Of a stretch of 64,000 nucleotides of DNA, positions 1 through 7,088 are shown piece by piece. The first letter of the stretch is position 1; each line of letters opens with the position of its first letter. A model generated the notes under the pieces. That model saw only the letters and a program-made list of their open reading frames with translations, had not been told where the DNA came from and did not search any database. Origin of the DNA: Sphaerisporangium sp039871875 (lineage in GTDB: Bacteria > Actinomycetota > Actinomycetes > Streptosporangiales > Streptosporangiaceae); contig NZ_JBDPMD010000008.1 of assembly GCF_039871875.1 (NCBI RefSeq), positions 186,001 through 250,000 on the forward strand, given 5' to 3'. Position numbers and translations under genes: made by a program.

Positions 1-9
1 GCGATACCG

Positions 10-708
10 CTAGGCGGACAGCGCCGTCACGCTCTCCTCCCGAGGACCGGGCACCCGCGCCCTGAACCCCTTGAACACCATCCACCCCGCGAAACCCAGC
101 TCCCAGGCGAACACCGGGACCGCCGTCAGCACCCCCCAGCCCGAGACCTGCTCGTACACCCCGAACAACACCGCCACGGCCGACCCGAACACCAGCGGCC
201 CGCCGACCAGCCCCAGCACCGGGATCACCCGCGGCACCAGCCGCGAGCGGTACATCAGGTACGCCATCAGCACCGTGTTCACCCCGAGCACGAAGTTGGG
301 CCCCAGCAGGAACGTCCAGTCGTGCACCGCCACCAGGGCCGCCCCCACGGCGACGAGCCCGTCCGCCCCCGCCGCCTCCTGCCGCAGCGTCACCACCGAG
401 AGCAGCGCGACGATCCCCACGACGATGACCCCCGCCTCCAGCACCCGCAGCCCCACGTACCCCAGCGCGATCCCCTCGTTCACCCTCTTCGCCACCGGGA
501 ACAACGCGACCGCCGTCCCGACGACGGCGACCGCGGTGACCACTTCGAGCAGCGCCCCCCAGAAGATCTGGGCGTCGGCCCCACCCCCGGTGACGTACCC
601 GCGGTCGCCCAGCACCGGCCCGTACAGCACGAGCCCCGCTATAGAAGCGACGTGCGTGACGAAGTACAGAATCCCCGCCGCCGTCGCGTTGCCCCTGTCA
701 GCACCCAC
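10..708 (-). CDS. DUF4386-type membrane protein
   Basis: Predicted integral membrane protein of 232 residues with about six hydrophobic helices. The first is AAGILYFVTHVASIAGLVLYG; another reads VLEAGVIVVGIVALLSVV. The overall pattern fits the DUF4386 family, whose biochemical role is unknown. I chose the GTG start at 708 because an AAGGGGAG sequence lies six bases upstream. ATG codons at 780 and 744 are in frame but have no ribosome binding site, and 780 sits against a hairpin. The gene follows the SDR gene on the same strand, but a hairpin at 789-832 separates them, so it may have its own promoter. Family assignment is by pattern only. Confidence 0.75.
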   Translation of the reverse strand: MGADRGNATAAGILYFVTHVASIAGLVLYGPVLGDRGYVTGGGADAQIFWGALLEVVTAVAVVGTAVALFPVAKRVNEGIALGYVGLRVLEAGVIVVGIVALLSVVTLRQEAAGADGLVAVGAALVAVHDWTFLLGPNFVLGVNTVLMAYLMYRSRLVPRVIPVLGLVGGPLVFGSAVAVLFGVYEQVSGWGVLTAVPVFAWELGFAGWMVFKGFRARVPGPREESVTALSA

Positions 709-788
709 CGTGATCTCCCCTTGCCGCCGACCGGTTCTCTCCATGCACCGATCGTCGCGATCCGGCCCGTCCCCCCTCATCGCCAGAA

Positions 789-832
789 GGGCCCGCTTCC
801 GATCAGCCGATCGGCCGATGACAAGCGGGCCC
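789..832 (-). terminator. hairpin between SDR and DUF4386 genes
   Basis: GGGCCCGCTT at 789-798 pairs perfectly with AAGCGGGCCC at 823-832. The loop holds further CCGATC/GATCGG self-complementarity. It lies 30 bases past the SDR stop and has no T tract, so it is a terminator or an attenuator for the downstream membrane-protein gene. Confidence 0.5.
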
Positions 833-861
833 CGCTGTCCCGTGACGACGGGTCGCGAACG

Positions 862-1704
862 CTACGCGGCGGCGAAGTCCGTGGAGAACGCGGTGTCCCT
901 GGCGGCTTCCAGTTCCCTGAGGCGGCCGGTCAGCGCGGAGTGCACGTACCGGTAGGCGTCGCTGCCCAGGGTCAACCGGCGAGGGGCCGGTGTGACGTCC
1001 GCCGAGGCCACGATGGCGGCGGCGATGCGGTCAGGGTCGCCGGGGCCGCCGGCGGTGACGCCCCCGGGGCTCTCCATGTGCCGGCGCGCCTCCCCTACCG
1101 GCGTCGCGGCGTAGACGTCGAGGCCCGGTGCGATGTCCATCGAGGTGCCGAACGCGGTGCGCGCGACTCCCGGCTCGACCAGCGTGACCTCGATGCCGAA
1201 CGCACCCACCTCCTGGGCGACGGCGTCGAAGAACCCCTCGACCCCCCACTTCGTGGCGTGGTAGAGACTGCCGCCGGGGAACGCCGCCTGGCCGGCCGCG
1301 CTGGACAACTGGATGATCCGCCCGCCGCCCTGTGCCCGCAACGGCGGCAGCACCGCGCGCAGAAGCTGGATGGGCGCGCTGAGGTTCGTGGCGATCTGCC
1401 GGTCGATGGCCTCGTCGCTGAACTCCTCGGCCGCGCCGAACGCCCCGTACCCGGCGTTCGACACGACCACGTCGATCCGCCCGAGCCCGGCGAACGCCCT
1501 CCCGACCACTTCCCGCAGCCGCGCGGTGTCGGTGACGTCGACCTCCGCCGCCCACAGGCGGTCGCCGTACACCGAGACGAGGTCACTCAGCCGGTCCGGC
1601 CGCCGGACCGCCGCGGCCACACGATCCCCGCGCTCCAGCAGCAGTTCGGCCATGGCACGCCCGAACCCGGAGGTGGCGCCGGTGATGAACCAGGTCTTGC
1701 CCAT
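862..1704 (-). CDS. SDR-family oxidoreductase
   Basis: NAD(P)-dependent short-chain dehydrogenase/reductase of 280 residues, probably cytosolic. The cofactor-binding glycine motif GATSGFG is at residues 9-15, the NAG motif at 83-85, catalytic Ser in LSS at about 134-135, and the Tyr-x3-Lys pair in YHATK (Tyr148, Lys152). This is the classical SDR set; the substrate is unknown. I chose the ATG at 1704 because GAAGGGA lies seven bases upstream; an in-frame ATG at 1725 would swallow that site. It is divergent from a TetR regulator and the intergenic region carries two similar palindromes, so it is very likely the TetR target. Confidence 0.9.
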   Translation of the reverse strand: MGKTWFITGATSGFGRAMAELLLERGDRVAAAVRRPDRLSDLVSVYGDRLWAAEVDVTDTARLREVVGRAFAGLGRIDVVVSNAGYGAFGAAEEFSDEAIDRQIATNLSAPIQLLRAVLPPLRAQGGGRIIQLSSAAGQAAFPGGSLYHATKWGVEGFFDAVAQEVGAFGIEVTLVEPGVARTAFGTSMDIAPGLDVYAATPVGEARRHMESPGGVTAGGPGDPDRIAAAIVASADVTPAPRRLTLGSDAYRYVHSALTGRLRELEAARDTAFSTDFAAA

Positions 1705-1721
1705 TGTCGTTCCCTTCATAT

Positions 1722-1790
1722 CCAACCGTTTGGTTTAGTCGGTGAGGCAGTTCTACACCACCCCGGCCGAAGATTCAACCAGACGTTTGG
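1722..1790. promoter_or_regulatory. paired TetR operators in divergent promoter
   Basis: Two near-palindromic 12-mers, CCAACCGTTTGG (1722-1733) and CCAGACGTTTGG (1779-1790), share the half site CGTTTGG. They flank the divergent SDR/TetR promoter region. A TATCGT -10-like element at 1796-1801 lies seven bases before the TetR ATG at 1809, which suggests a leaderless regulator transcript. Binding by the adjacent TetR protein is inferred from position and symmetry. Confidence 0.6.
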
Positions 1791-1808
1791 ATTGCTATCG
1801 TGGTCCCC

Positions 1809-2387
1809 ATGCCGTACGACTCAGCCGCCACCCGCGCCCGCCTGCTGGACGCGGCGTTCAGCGAGTTCTCCGAACGCGGCCTGGCCGGCGCCCGCGTCGA
1901 TCGCGTCGCCGCCGCCGCGTCCGCTAACAAACAGGCCATCTATGCCTACTTCGGCTCCAAGGAGGCCCTGTTCGACGCGGTGCTCGAAACGCGGCTGCGT
2001 GTTCTCGCCGACGCGGTCCCGTTCACCCCGGACGACCTGCCCTCCTACGCCGGCGCCCTCTTCGACGCCCTCCAGCAGACCCCCGAGCTCGTCCGTCTCT
2101 CCCAATGGCGCTGGCTGGAACGCGGGGACGCCTCCCCCGGGGAGGTTGCCTCCCACCGTGACAAGGCCAGGGAACTGGCAGGCGCGATGGCAGGCGCGGT
2201 GTCGGAGTCGCGCGCCATGGACATCTTGCAACTGGTCGTCGCCCTGTGCACCACCTGGTGCACCACCTCCCCCGGCCTCCGCGCCATCGGCGGCCTCGCC
2301 CCGGCGGCCCGCACCCGATCCCACCGCGCCGCCGTGGTCACGGCGGTGAGGGCCGTCGTCACCAGCCTCTCCGGCCTGGGTGACTGA
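1809..2387 (+). CDS. TetR-family transcriptional regulator
   Basis: DNA-binding repressor of 192 residues. The N-terminal helix-turn-helix covers about residues 10-55 (RARLLDAAFSEFSERGLAGARVDRV, then ANKQAIYAYFGSKEALFDAV), the typical TetR signature. The C-terminal ligand domain is divergent and gives no ligand clue. ATG 1809 is preferred over the GTG at 1800 because a -10-like TATCGT lies seven bases before it, fitting a leaderless mRNA. It is divergent from the SDR gene, and the shared promoter has two copies of a CGTTTGG-based palindrome, the expected arrangement for a local repressor of the oxidoreductase and itself. Confidence 0.88.
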   Translation: MPYDSAATRARLLDAAFSEFSERGLAGARVDRVAAAASANKQAIYAYFGSKEALFDAVLETRLRVLADAVPFTPDDLPSYAGALFDALQQTPELVRLSQWRWLERGDASPGEVASHRDKARELAGAMAGAVSESRAMDILQLVVALCTTWCTTSPGLRAIGGLAPAARTRSHRAAVVTAVRAVVTSLSGLGD

Positions 2388-2415
2388 GCCGCACACCGAG
2401 GGCAGCCGGTGCGGC
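2388..2415. terminator. bidirectional terminator hairpin
   Basis: GCCGCACACCG and CCGGTGCGGC form an imperfect stem with one bulge directly after the TetR stop codon, between convergent TetR and anti-sigma genes. There is no T tract. Confidence 0.45.
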
Positions 2416-2416
2416 G

Positions 2417-3019
2417 TCAGGGGGTGAGTGCGGCGGTCGCCACGACCTTTCCCGAGGAGGCGGGGCCTTTGCCCTCCTGCTGCAAGGTGATGGTCATCAG
2501 GGGGTACCCCTGGACGTCGACGCCCGCCCAAAGGACGACGGGTTCGCGGGAATCGCGCAGGTGGAAGGTGCCGATGGTGACCGTTCCCGCGGTGCCTTTC
2601 ACCCAGCCCTGGTAGTACCGGCCGCGGCCCGCGGGGGGAAGCCCGGCCACCTCCAAGATGATCTCCACTCCCGAGGGTGTCTCGCGCACCAGGACCTGAC
2701 CCGAGACGCGGGGGGCGAGATCCGTGCCCGCGAGCGCGACCGTCTTCGTGCCGCCGGGTACGGTGTCGCGTGCCGACAGCAGTCCGAGGCCGTAACCGGC
2801 CGCCATGGCCAGGGTCGCGGCGGCGAGGGTCGTGACGACCGCGCGGCGCCGGCGCGTGCCGGGCGGCGCCGGGGGCGGCCCGGGGGCGTGCAGGGTGGCG
2901 TCGAGGACGCGGCGCCGCAGGTCGTCCGGAGGAGGAGCCCACATGGCGTCACTGGCAAGCGCGTCGCGCAGCCGCCGGTCCAACGGGGGAGGCTCGTCGG
3001 CGTGAGCGCGGTCCTTCAC
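2417..3019 (-). CDS. RskA-like anti-sigma factor
   Basis: Single-pass membrane anti-sigma factor of 200 residues. A cytosolic N-terminal region (about 1-58) precedes one transmembrane helix (about 60-82, AVVTTLAAATLAMAAGYGLGLL). The extracytoplasmic part includes LEVAGLPPAGRGRYYQGWVKGTAGTV and VQGYPLMTITLQQEG blocks typical of the RskA C-terminal domain. The N-terminus has no HxxxCxxC zinc motif, so it is not a zinc-binding ZAS protein and is unlikely to be a direct redox sensor. It starts with GTG at 3019 after a GGGGGACC site and lies 70 bases behind the ECF sigma gene on the same strand, the usual sigma/anti-sigma order. I infer it holds that sigma factor inactive until regulated proteolysis. 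Confidence 0.8.
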   Translation of the reverse strand: MKDRAHADEPPPLDRRLRDALASDAMWAPPPDDLRRRVLDATLHAPGPPPAPPGTRRRRAVVTTLAAATLAMAAGYGLGLLSARDTVPGGTKTVALAGTDLAPRVSGQVLVRETPSGVEIILEVAGLPPAGRGRYYQGWVKGTAGTVTIGTFHLRDSREPVVLWAGVDVQGYPLMTITLQQEGKGPASSGKVVATAALTP

Positions 3020-3089
3020 AGGTCCCCCACGGCCGTCACCGACAACCTTGCTTCGCTGGTCACATACATACTACGCACCCGGGTGGTAT

Positions 3090-3671
3090 TCAGTTTCGAG
3101 TGGCGGACGGTGAGTCCCCGGCCGTGAGGAAATCGGCGCCGAGGGTGTTCAGGAGTCGTTTCTGTGCGCGGGAGACGCGGCTTTTCACGGTACCGATCGG
3201 GATCCCCAGCCGCTGCGCGATCTCGTTCTGGGTCAGGGACTCGAAGTACGCGAGGTAGAGCACTGTGCGGTCGTCCGGCGACATGCGCTCCAGCGCCTCC
3301 CTGACGCACCATACCGTCCAGAGGCGCTCCAGGCTCTGCTCGTCGCCGGAGGCCGATTCGTGCGCGACGTGGTCGAGCGACACCGTGCCGGAGAACCGCC
3401 GCTCGCGGCGGTAGACGTCGATCGCGGTGCGCCGGACGATGGCGTAGAGCCAGGGCCGCAGGGATCTGCTGGGGTCGAAGGACGACGCGGCCTGCCACGC
3501 CTGCACGAAGGCCTGCTGCACGGCGTCGGCGGCCAGCTCGCGGTCGCCGAGCAGGTTCAGGGCGGCCGCGAACATCGGCGCGGCGAACCTGTCGTACATG
3601 TCGGCGAACGCGGCATGATCGCCTTGCCCGAAGCGCTCGGCAAGCGACGAGTCCGCATCAGGATCGGGCAA
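3090..3671 (-). CDS. ECF-type RNA polymerase sigma factor
   Basis: Extracytoplasmic-function sigma factor of about 193 residues. Region 2 is visible as FADMYDRFAAPMFAAALNLL, then DAVQQAFVQAW and RPWLYAIVRRTAIDVYRR. Region 4 contains LAYFESLTQNEIAQRLGIPIGTVKSRVSRAQKRL, a full helix-turn-helix. The start is uncertain. I prefer TTG at 3671, which has GGAG seven bases upstream and gives the short N-terminus of the paralogue at 58108. GTG 3710 and ATG 3782 are alternatives with poor ribosome sites. It is followed by an RskA-like anti-sigma gene and divergent from a membrane-protein gene with a GGAACG-N16-CGTA promoter. It is a candidate for the many such promoters in this window. Confidence 0.9.
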   Translation of the reverse strand: MPDPDADSSLAERFGQGDHAAFADMYDRFAAPMFAAALNLLGDRELAADAVQQAFVQAWQAASSFDPSRSLRPWLYAIVRRTAIDVYRRERRFSGTVSLDHVAHESASGDEQSLERLWTVWCVREALERMSPDDRTVLYLAYFESLTQNEIAQRLGIPIGTVKSRVSRAQKRLLNTLGADFLTAGDSPSATRN

Positions 3672-3853
3672 TTCACTGCTCCACTCGTGCGGGTGCCGCG
3701 GTCCACGCACGCGGCTCGAAGGTGCTGACCCAGGAAAGCCGACGCGGCTACCGGCGCCCTCCCACCCGCCTGTCACCCGCATACCGTCCGGCGCGGCGCG
3801 GCCGCGAGCCCTGGGCCGCCGGAACAGGGAATTGTGTATTTTGACCACTAAGG

Positions 3854-3879
3854 GGAACGGCGCCGGCCCGAGACGCGTA
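3854..3879 (+). promoter_or_regulatory. ECF-type promoter (GGAACG-N16-CGTA)
   Basis: -35 GGAACG at 3854-3859 and -10 CGTA at 3876-3879, spacer 16, about 70 bases before the membrane-protein start and directly upstream of the divergent ECF sigma gene. Confidence 0.5.
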
Positions 3880-3951
3880 ACCATTGGTGAAATCGACACC
3901 GATAAGGGCGTCACGCAATCGCCCCCAAGCGTCGGAACGGACTCTTGCCGA

Positions 3952-4416
3952 ATGGAACCCTCCGCGACCACGTTCGCCGTCACCCTGGCCGTGATGTACG
4001 GCGTGCACCCGGTTGCCGATCACTGGGTGCAGACGCACCACCAGGCCAGCACGAAAGGCGCGTACGGCGCGAACGCCTGGCGTGGGCGGGTCGCCGCCGC
4101 CGCCCACGTGCTGACGTACACGGCCACGCTCGCCCTCGCCCTCCTGCTGGTCGGCTGGCGGTTCGGCGTCACCTACGAGCCGGTGAAGATGACGCTGGGG
4201 CTCGGCCTGAACGCCGTCTCCCACTGGTGGGCCGACAGGAGGGCACCGCTGGCGTGGCTCGCCCACCTGGTCGGCCCACCAGTCGGCGAGTTCCACCGGC
4301 TCGGCGCCCCCCGCCCCGGCGGCACCGACCCCTCATGCCTCGGGACCGGCGCCTACGCCCTCGACCAGTCCTGGCACATGGTCTGGCTGGTCATCGCGGC
4401 CGCCGTCATGGTTTGA
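3952..4416 (+). CDS. DUF3307-like small membrane protein
   Basis: Hypothetical membrane protein of 154 residues. The N-terminal helix contains FAVTLAVMYGVHPVADHWVQTHHQA, a second helix is VAAAAHVLTYTATLALALLLVGW, and later His/Trp-rich stretches (VSHWWADRR, DQSWHMVWLVIAAA) suggest several conserved His residues near the membrane. The ADHWVQT...HVLTYT layout recalls the DUF3307 family; the role is unknown. The in-frame region upstream of ATG 3952 is a promoter, so I start there. It ends six bases before the convergent phosphodiesterase gene. The ECF promoter at 3854 suggests it belongs to the envelope-stress-like regulon seen across the window. Confidence 0.7.
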   Translation: MEPSATTFAVTLAVMYGVHPVADHWVQTHHQASTKGAYGANAWRGRVAAAAHVLTYTATLALALLLVGWRFGVTYEPVKMTLGLGLNAVSHWWADRRAPLAWLAHLVGPPVGEFHRLGAPRPGGTDPSCLGTGAYALDQSWHMVWLVIAAAVMV

Positions 4417-4422
4417 GCCAGG

Positions 4423-5283
4423 TCACCGCCCGGAGGACTCGTCCGGATACAGGAACGACCGGAAACCGGCGAGGTCGTCGGTGTTCAGCAGCACCGGCAG
4501 GGGCCGGTTCCAGGAGACGTCCCCCAGGGGGGCGAGCAGGCGCTGCCAGGTCGGACGGTCGCTCGGGCCGCCCCAGAACCTCACCCGCTGGCCGTTGGCC
4601 TCGGCGAGCTCGTAGATGCGGGCCAGCTTGGCCACCTCGTCGCGCTCCAGCCCGGTCTGGAACCGGAAGTTGAGGTCGTACCGCCCGCTGACGAGCGGCA
4701 CCAGGCTGGAGGGCATGCGGAAGTCGGAGTCGTCGACCCGCAGGAAGCTCAGCACGCCGTCCCCGGCGGCGTGACGTTTGGGGCGGTCGAGGATGTAGCC
4801 GAGCCCGGGACGTTCCCCGGTGAGCACGACGTTGACGGCCCGCTGCACCGAGACACCGTCGCGGTCGTACTCGGTGAGGATGTCGGCGTAGTCGGCGAGC
4901 ACCTCTTCGAGCTGGTCGTACAGGCGCCGCCGCTCGGTCTCGTCCCCGTCGTCGTTGCTGCCGGACACCCCCGCCTTGACGTCGATGAGGAGCTGCAGCA
5001 CGGTGCCGGGACGGTGCGGGTACGGCTCGAACCCCGTGGCCCGCAGGTGGGCGCGCAGCGGATCCAGGTAGAGGCGTTGCATGGTCCGCCGTGGGTCGGG
5101 TGGGCTGACGTCCCCCCAGCGGTTGCCGACCTGGAGCAGGTCCGGTGCCTCGATCGTGCGCCAGACGTCCACCTCGACGCTGGTGTAGCCGAGCTCCAGC
5201 GCGTCCACCAGAGGCCGGTGGAGGTAGTCGTTGTGCGAATGGTGGTGCACGAGTCTCTCAGGTGTGCGGAATTCCTGGGTCAT
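4423..5283 (-). CDS. AIM6-like PLC/GDPD-fold phosphodiesterase
   Basis: Protein of 286 residues with a PI-PLC/glycerophosphodiester phosphodiesterase-like TIM-barrel signature. Near the N-terminus is HHSHNDYLHRPLVDALELGYTSVEVDVW, with the catalytic-type His, Asn-Asp and Glu-x-Asp residues. LLIDVK supplies the next acidic/lysine strand and VRFWGGPSD a late strand. The opening is characteristic of the AIM6-like branch; the substrate is unknown. There is no signal peptide from ATG 5283, which I chose because GGAGTGGAG lies just upstream. The gene is divergent from the secreted subtilisin and has its own GGAACG-N16-CGTA promoter, so both are probably under the same ECF control. Confidence 0.8.
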   Translation of the reverse strand: MTQEFRTPERLVHHHSHNDYLHRPLVDALELGYTSVEVDVWRTIEAPDLLQVGNRWGDVSPPDPRRTMQRLYLDPLRAHLRATGFEPYPHRPGTVLQLLIDVKAGVSGSNDDGDETERRRLYDQLEEVLADYADILTEYDRDGVSVQRAVNVVLTGERPGLGYILDRPKRHAAGDGVLSFLRVDDSDFRMPSSLVPLVSGRYDLNFRFQTGLERDEVAKLARIYELAEANGQRVRFWGGPSDRPTWQRLLAPLGDVSWNRPLPVLLNTDDLAGFRSFLYPDESSGR

Positions 5284-5333
5284 CGCTCCACTCCGGTGAG
5301 AAGTCATTCGGCCTCCTGGGCCGCCTTCACCAG

Positions 5334-5359
5334 TACGGATCGGCCGGTTGATCCGTTCC
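5334..5359 (-). promoter_or_regulatory. ECF-type promoter of the AIM6-like gene
   Basis: Read on the minus strand: GGAACG (5359-5354), 16-base spacer, CGTA (5337-5334), about 50 bases before the ATG at 5283. Same class as the other GGAACC-N16/17-CGTA sites in the window. Confidence 0.55.
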
Positions 5360-5406
5360 TGATGGCGCCCGGTATTTGTGAGAAATTACCGGTTGGGCGT
5401 TGCTGA

Positions 5407-5445
5407 GGAACCCTGACCAAATTTGCGCGCGTACAGGTCTGTACG
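5407..5445 (+). promoter_or_regulatory. ECF-type promoter with overlapping palindrome (subtilisin)
   Basis: -35 GGAACC at 5407-5412, 17-base spacer, -10 CGTA at 5430-5433, 40 bases before the GTG start. The -10 is the left edge of a perfect inverted repeat CGTACAG-GT-CTGTACG (5430-5445), a plausible operator for a dimeric regulator acting on this promoter. Confidence 0.6.
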
Positions 5446-5472
5446 AATTCCACCTTTGTGAAGGGAACTCAA

Positions 5473-7026
5473 GTGAGAGCCTGTACGGCTTTGGCCGCGG
5501 CGCTGCTACTGACGCTGACCGCCTCGCCCGCCCTGGCCGTCACCGGGACGCCCGCCGGGGAGATCCGCGGCGCCGGCGGCGCGGACGTGGTGCCGGGCAG
5601 CTACATCGCCGTCCTGCGGGACGGCGCGGCCACACGGTCCGGCGACGTCGCGGCGCTCGCGGCGAGGTACGGCGGCACGGTGGCGGGCGAGTACCGGCAC
5701 GCGTTGCGCGGCTTCTCCGTGAAGACGTCCGAGGACGGCGCGCGGCGGCTGGCCGCCGACCCGGCGGTCGCCTACGTCGAGCGGAACCGGATCGTGCGCG
5801 CCACCGGTGAGCCGGAGACATCGGCGGCGCAGCCGAATCCGCCCTGGACCCTGGATCGGCTCGACCGGCGCTCGCCGGAGCTGGACCGCACCTACCAGTA
5901 CATGACCACGAGCGACGGCACCGGGGTCCGGGCCTACGTGATCGACAGCGGGGTGCGGATCACCCACCAGGACTTCGGAGGCCGGGCCGAGTACGGCTGG
6001 GACACCATCGGCCACGACCCGGTCGCGGACGACTGCACCGGGCACGGCACCCATGTCGCCGGGACGATCGCGGGCACGACCTACGGCGTCGCCAAGGACG
6101 TGAGGGTCGTCGCGGTCCGCATACTCAGCTGTGAAGGCCACGGCACCCTGGACAGCTTCCTGCAGGGCATCGACTGGGTGGCGGACAACGCCGTCCGGCC
6201 CGCGGTGGTGAACGCCAGCGTCGGCGGCACGTCGTCGGGCGCCGTACGGGCCGCCGTGCGCGGACTGGTCGCCCGGGGGATCCCCTTCGTCGCGGCCGCC
6301 GGCAACGACAACGGGGACGCGTGCGCCGTGAGCCCTGCCAACACCGCCGAGGCCATCACGGTGGGCAGCGCGACCGCGCAGAACCGCAAGGCGGACAGCT
6401 CCAACTACGGGCGCTGCCTGGACATCTTCGCTCACGGCGTCGACGTGACGTCCGCGGGCCACGAGACCGACACCCAGGCCGTCGTCCTGTCGGGCACCTC
6501 GATGGCCGCGCCGCACGTGACCGGCGTGGCCGCGCGCTACCTCGACGACCACCCGCTCGCCACCCCGGACGAGGTCGCGCTCGCCCTGAATCGCAACGCC
6601 TCCGACGTGATGCAGCAGCCCGGTCTGCACTCCCCGCTGGAACTGCTCCACGCCAGCGTCGGACGTCAGCCCGACACCGACTGCACCGTCAATCCGGCCG
6701 CGAACAACAACGTCGGCATCCCCGACATCGGCACCGCGCACAGCATCATCCAGATCTCCACCTGTGACGGTGCGCTTTTCTACGGCGAGGTGCGCGTCAA
6801 GATGGGCATTCTCCACCCCCACCCCGAGCACCTGCGCATCAGCCTGGTGACCACCGGCGGCGACACCGTCCTGCTGAAGAACCTCGGGCAGCCCCTGTCG
6901 TCCGGCCAGATGTTCACGACTCCCGTGGAGGGCGCCCCCCGCGACGGCTTCTGGAAGCTGAAGGTCGAGGACCTCCACACCGGCGACGTGACCGGCCAGA
7001 TCGACCACTGGAACATCGAGTTCTGA
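5473..7026 (+). CDS. secreted subtilisin-like serine protease (S8) with P domain
   Basis: Extracellular endopeptidase of 517 residues. A Sec signal (about 1-23) is followed by an I9-type inhibitor propeptide (PGSYIAVLRDGA to AYVERNRIV, about 40-108). The proteinase K-like catalytic domain has triad Asp158 (YVIDSGV), His191 (GHGTHVAG) and Ser343 (GTSMAAPH), with oxyanion Asn278 in AAGNDN. A C-terminal P/Homo B domain (about residues 395-517, ending GQIDHWNIEF) probably stabilises or targets the enzyme. GTG 5473 is chosen because AAGGGA lies six bases upstream; GTG 5458 is an in-frame alternative. The gene probably runs into the two HExxH proteins downstream, so the three may form a secreted proteolytic set. 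Confidence 0.93.
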   Translation: MRACTALAAALLLTLTASPALAVTGTPAGEIRGAGGADVVPGSYIAVLRDGAATRSGDVAALAARYGGTVAGEYRHALRGFSVKTSEDGARRLAADPAVAYVERNRIVRATGEPETSAAQPNPPWTLDRLDRRSPELDRTYQYMTTSDGTGVRAYVIDSGVRITHQDFGGRAEYGWDTIGHDPVADDCTGHGTHVAGTIAGTTYGVAKDVRVVAVRILSCEGHGTLDSFLQGIDWVADNAVRPAVVNASVGGTSSGAVRAAVRGLVARGIPFVAAAGNDNGDACAVSPANTAEAITVGSATAQNRKADSSNYGRCLDIFAHGVDVTSAGHETDTQAVVLSGTSMAAPHVTGVAARYLDDHPLATPDEVALALNRNASDVMQQPGLHSPLELLHASVGRQPDTDCTVNPAANNNVGIPDIGTAHSIIQISTCDGALFYGEVRVKMGILHPHPEHLRISLVTTGGDTVLLKNLGQPLSSGQMFTTPVEGAPRDGFWKLKVEDLHTGDVTGQIDHWNIEF

Positions 7027-7037
7027 GGATCACCGTC

Positions 7038-7088
7038 ATGAGCAACCCATTCGGTTCCTTTGAGTCGGCCGCGGACAGGCCACGCTGA
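7038..7088 (+). CDS. possible 16-residue leader ORF (MSNPFGSFESAADRPR)
   Basis: A short ORF with GAGG nine bases upstream whose TGA overlaps the ATG of the next gene (TGATG at 7086-7090). The downstream gene has no clear ribosome site of its own, so translation may be coupled through this leader. No homology is recognised, and it could be chance. Confidence 0.3.
   Translation: MSNPFGSFESAADRPR

Noticed and set aside
322..2349. Long plus-strand open frame across the DUF4386, SDR and TetR genes
   Set aside because: It crosses three better-supported genes and has no recognisable domain.
3016..3498. Minus-strand frame overlapping the sigma and anti-sigma genes
   Set aside because: An Arg-rich shadow of the ECF sigma factor in another frame.
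7038..7088. MSNPF leader read as an MbtH-like remnant
   Set aside because: Only the first few residues resemble MbtH proteins and the rest does not, so the likeness is too short to mean anything.
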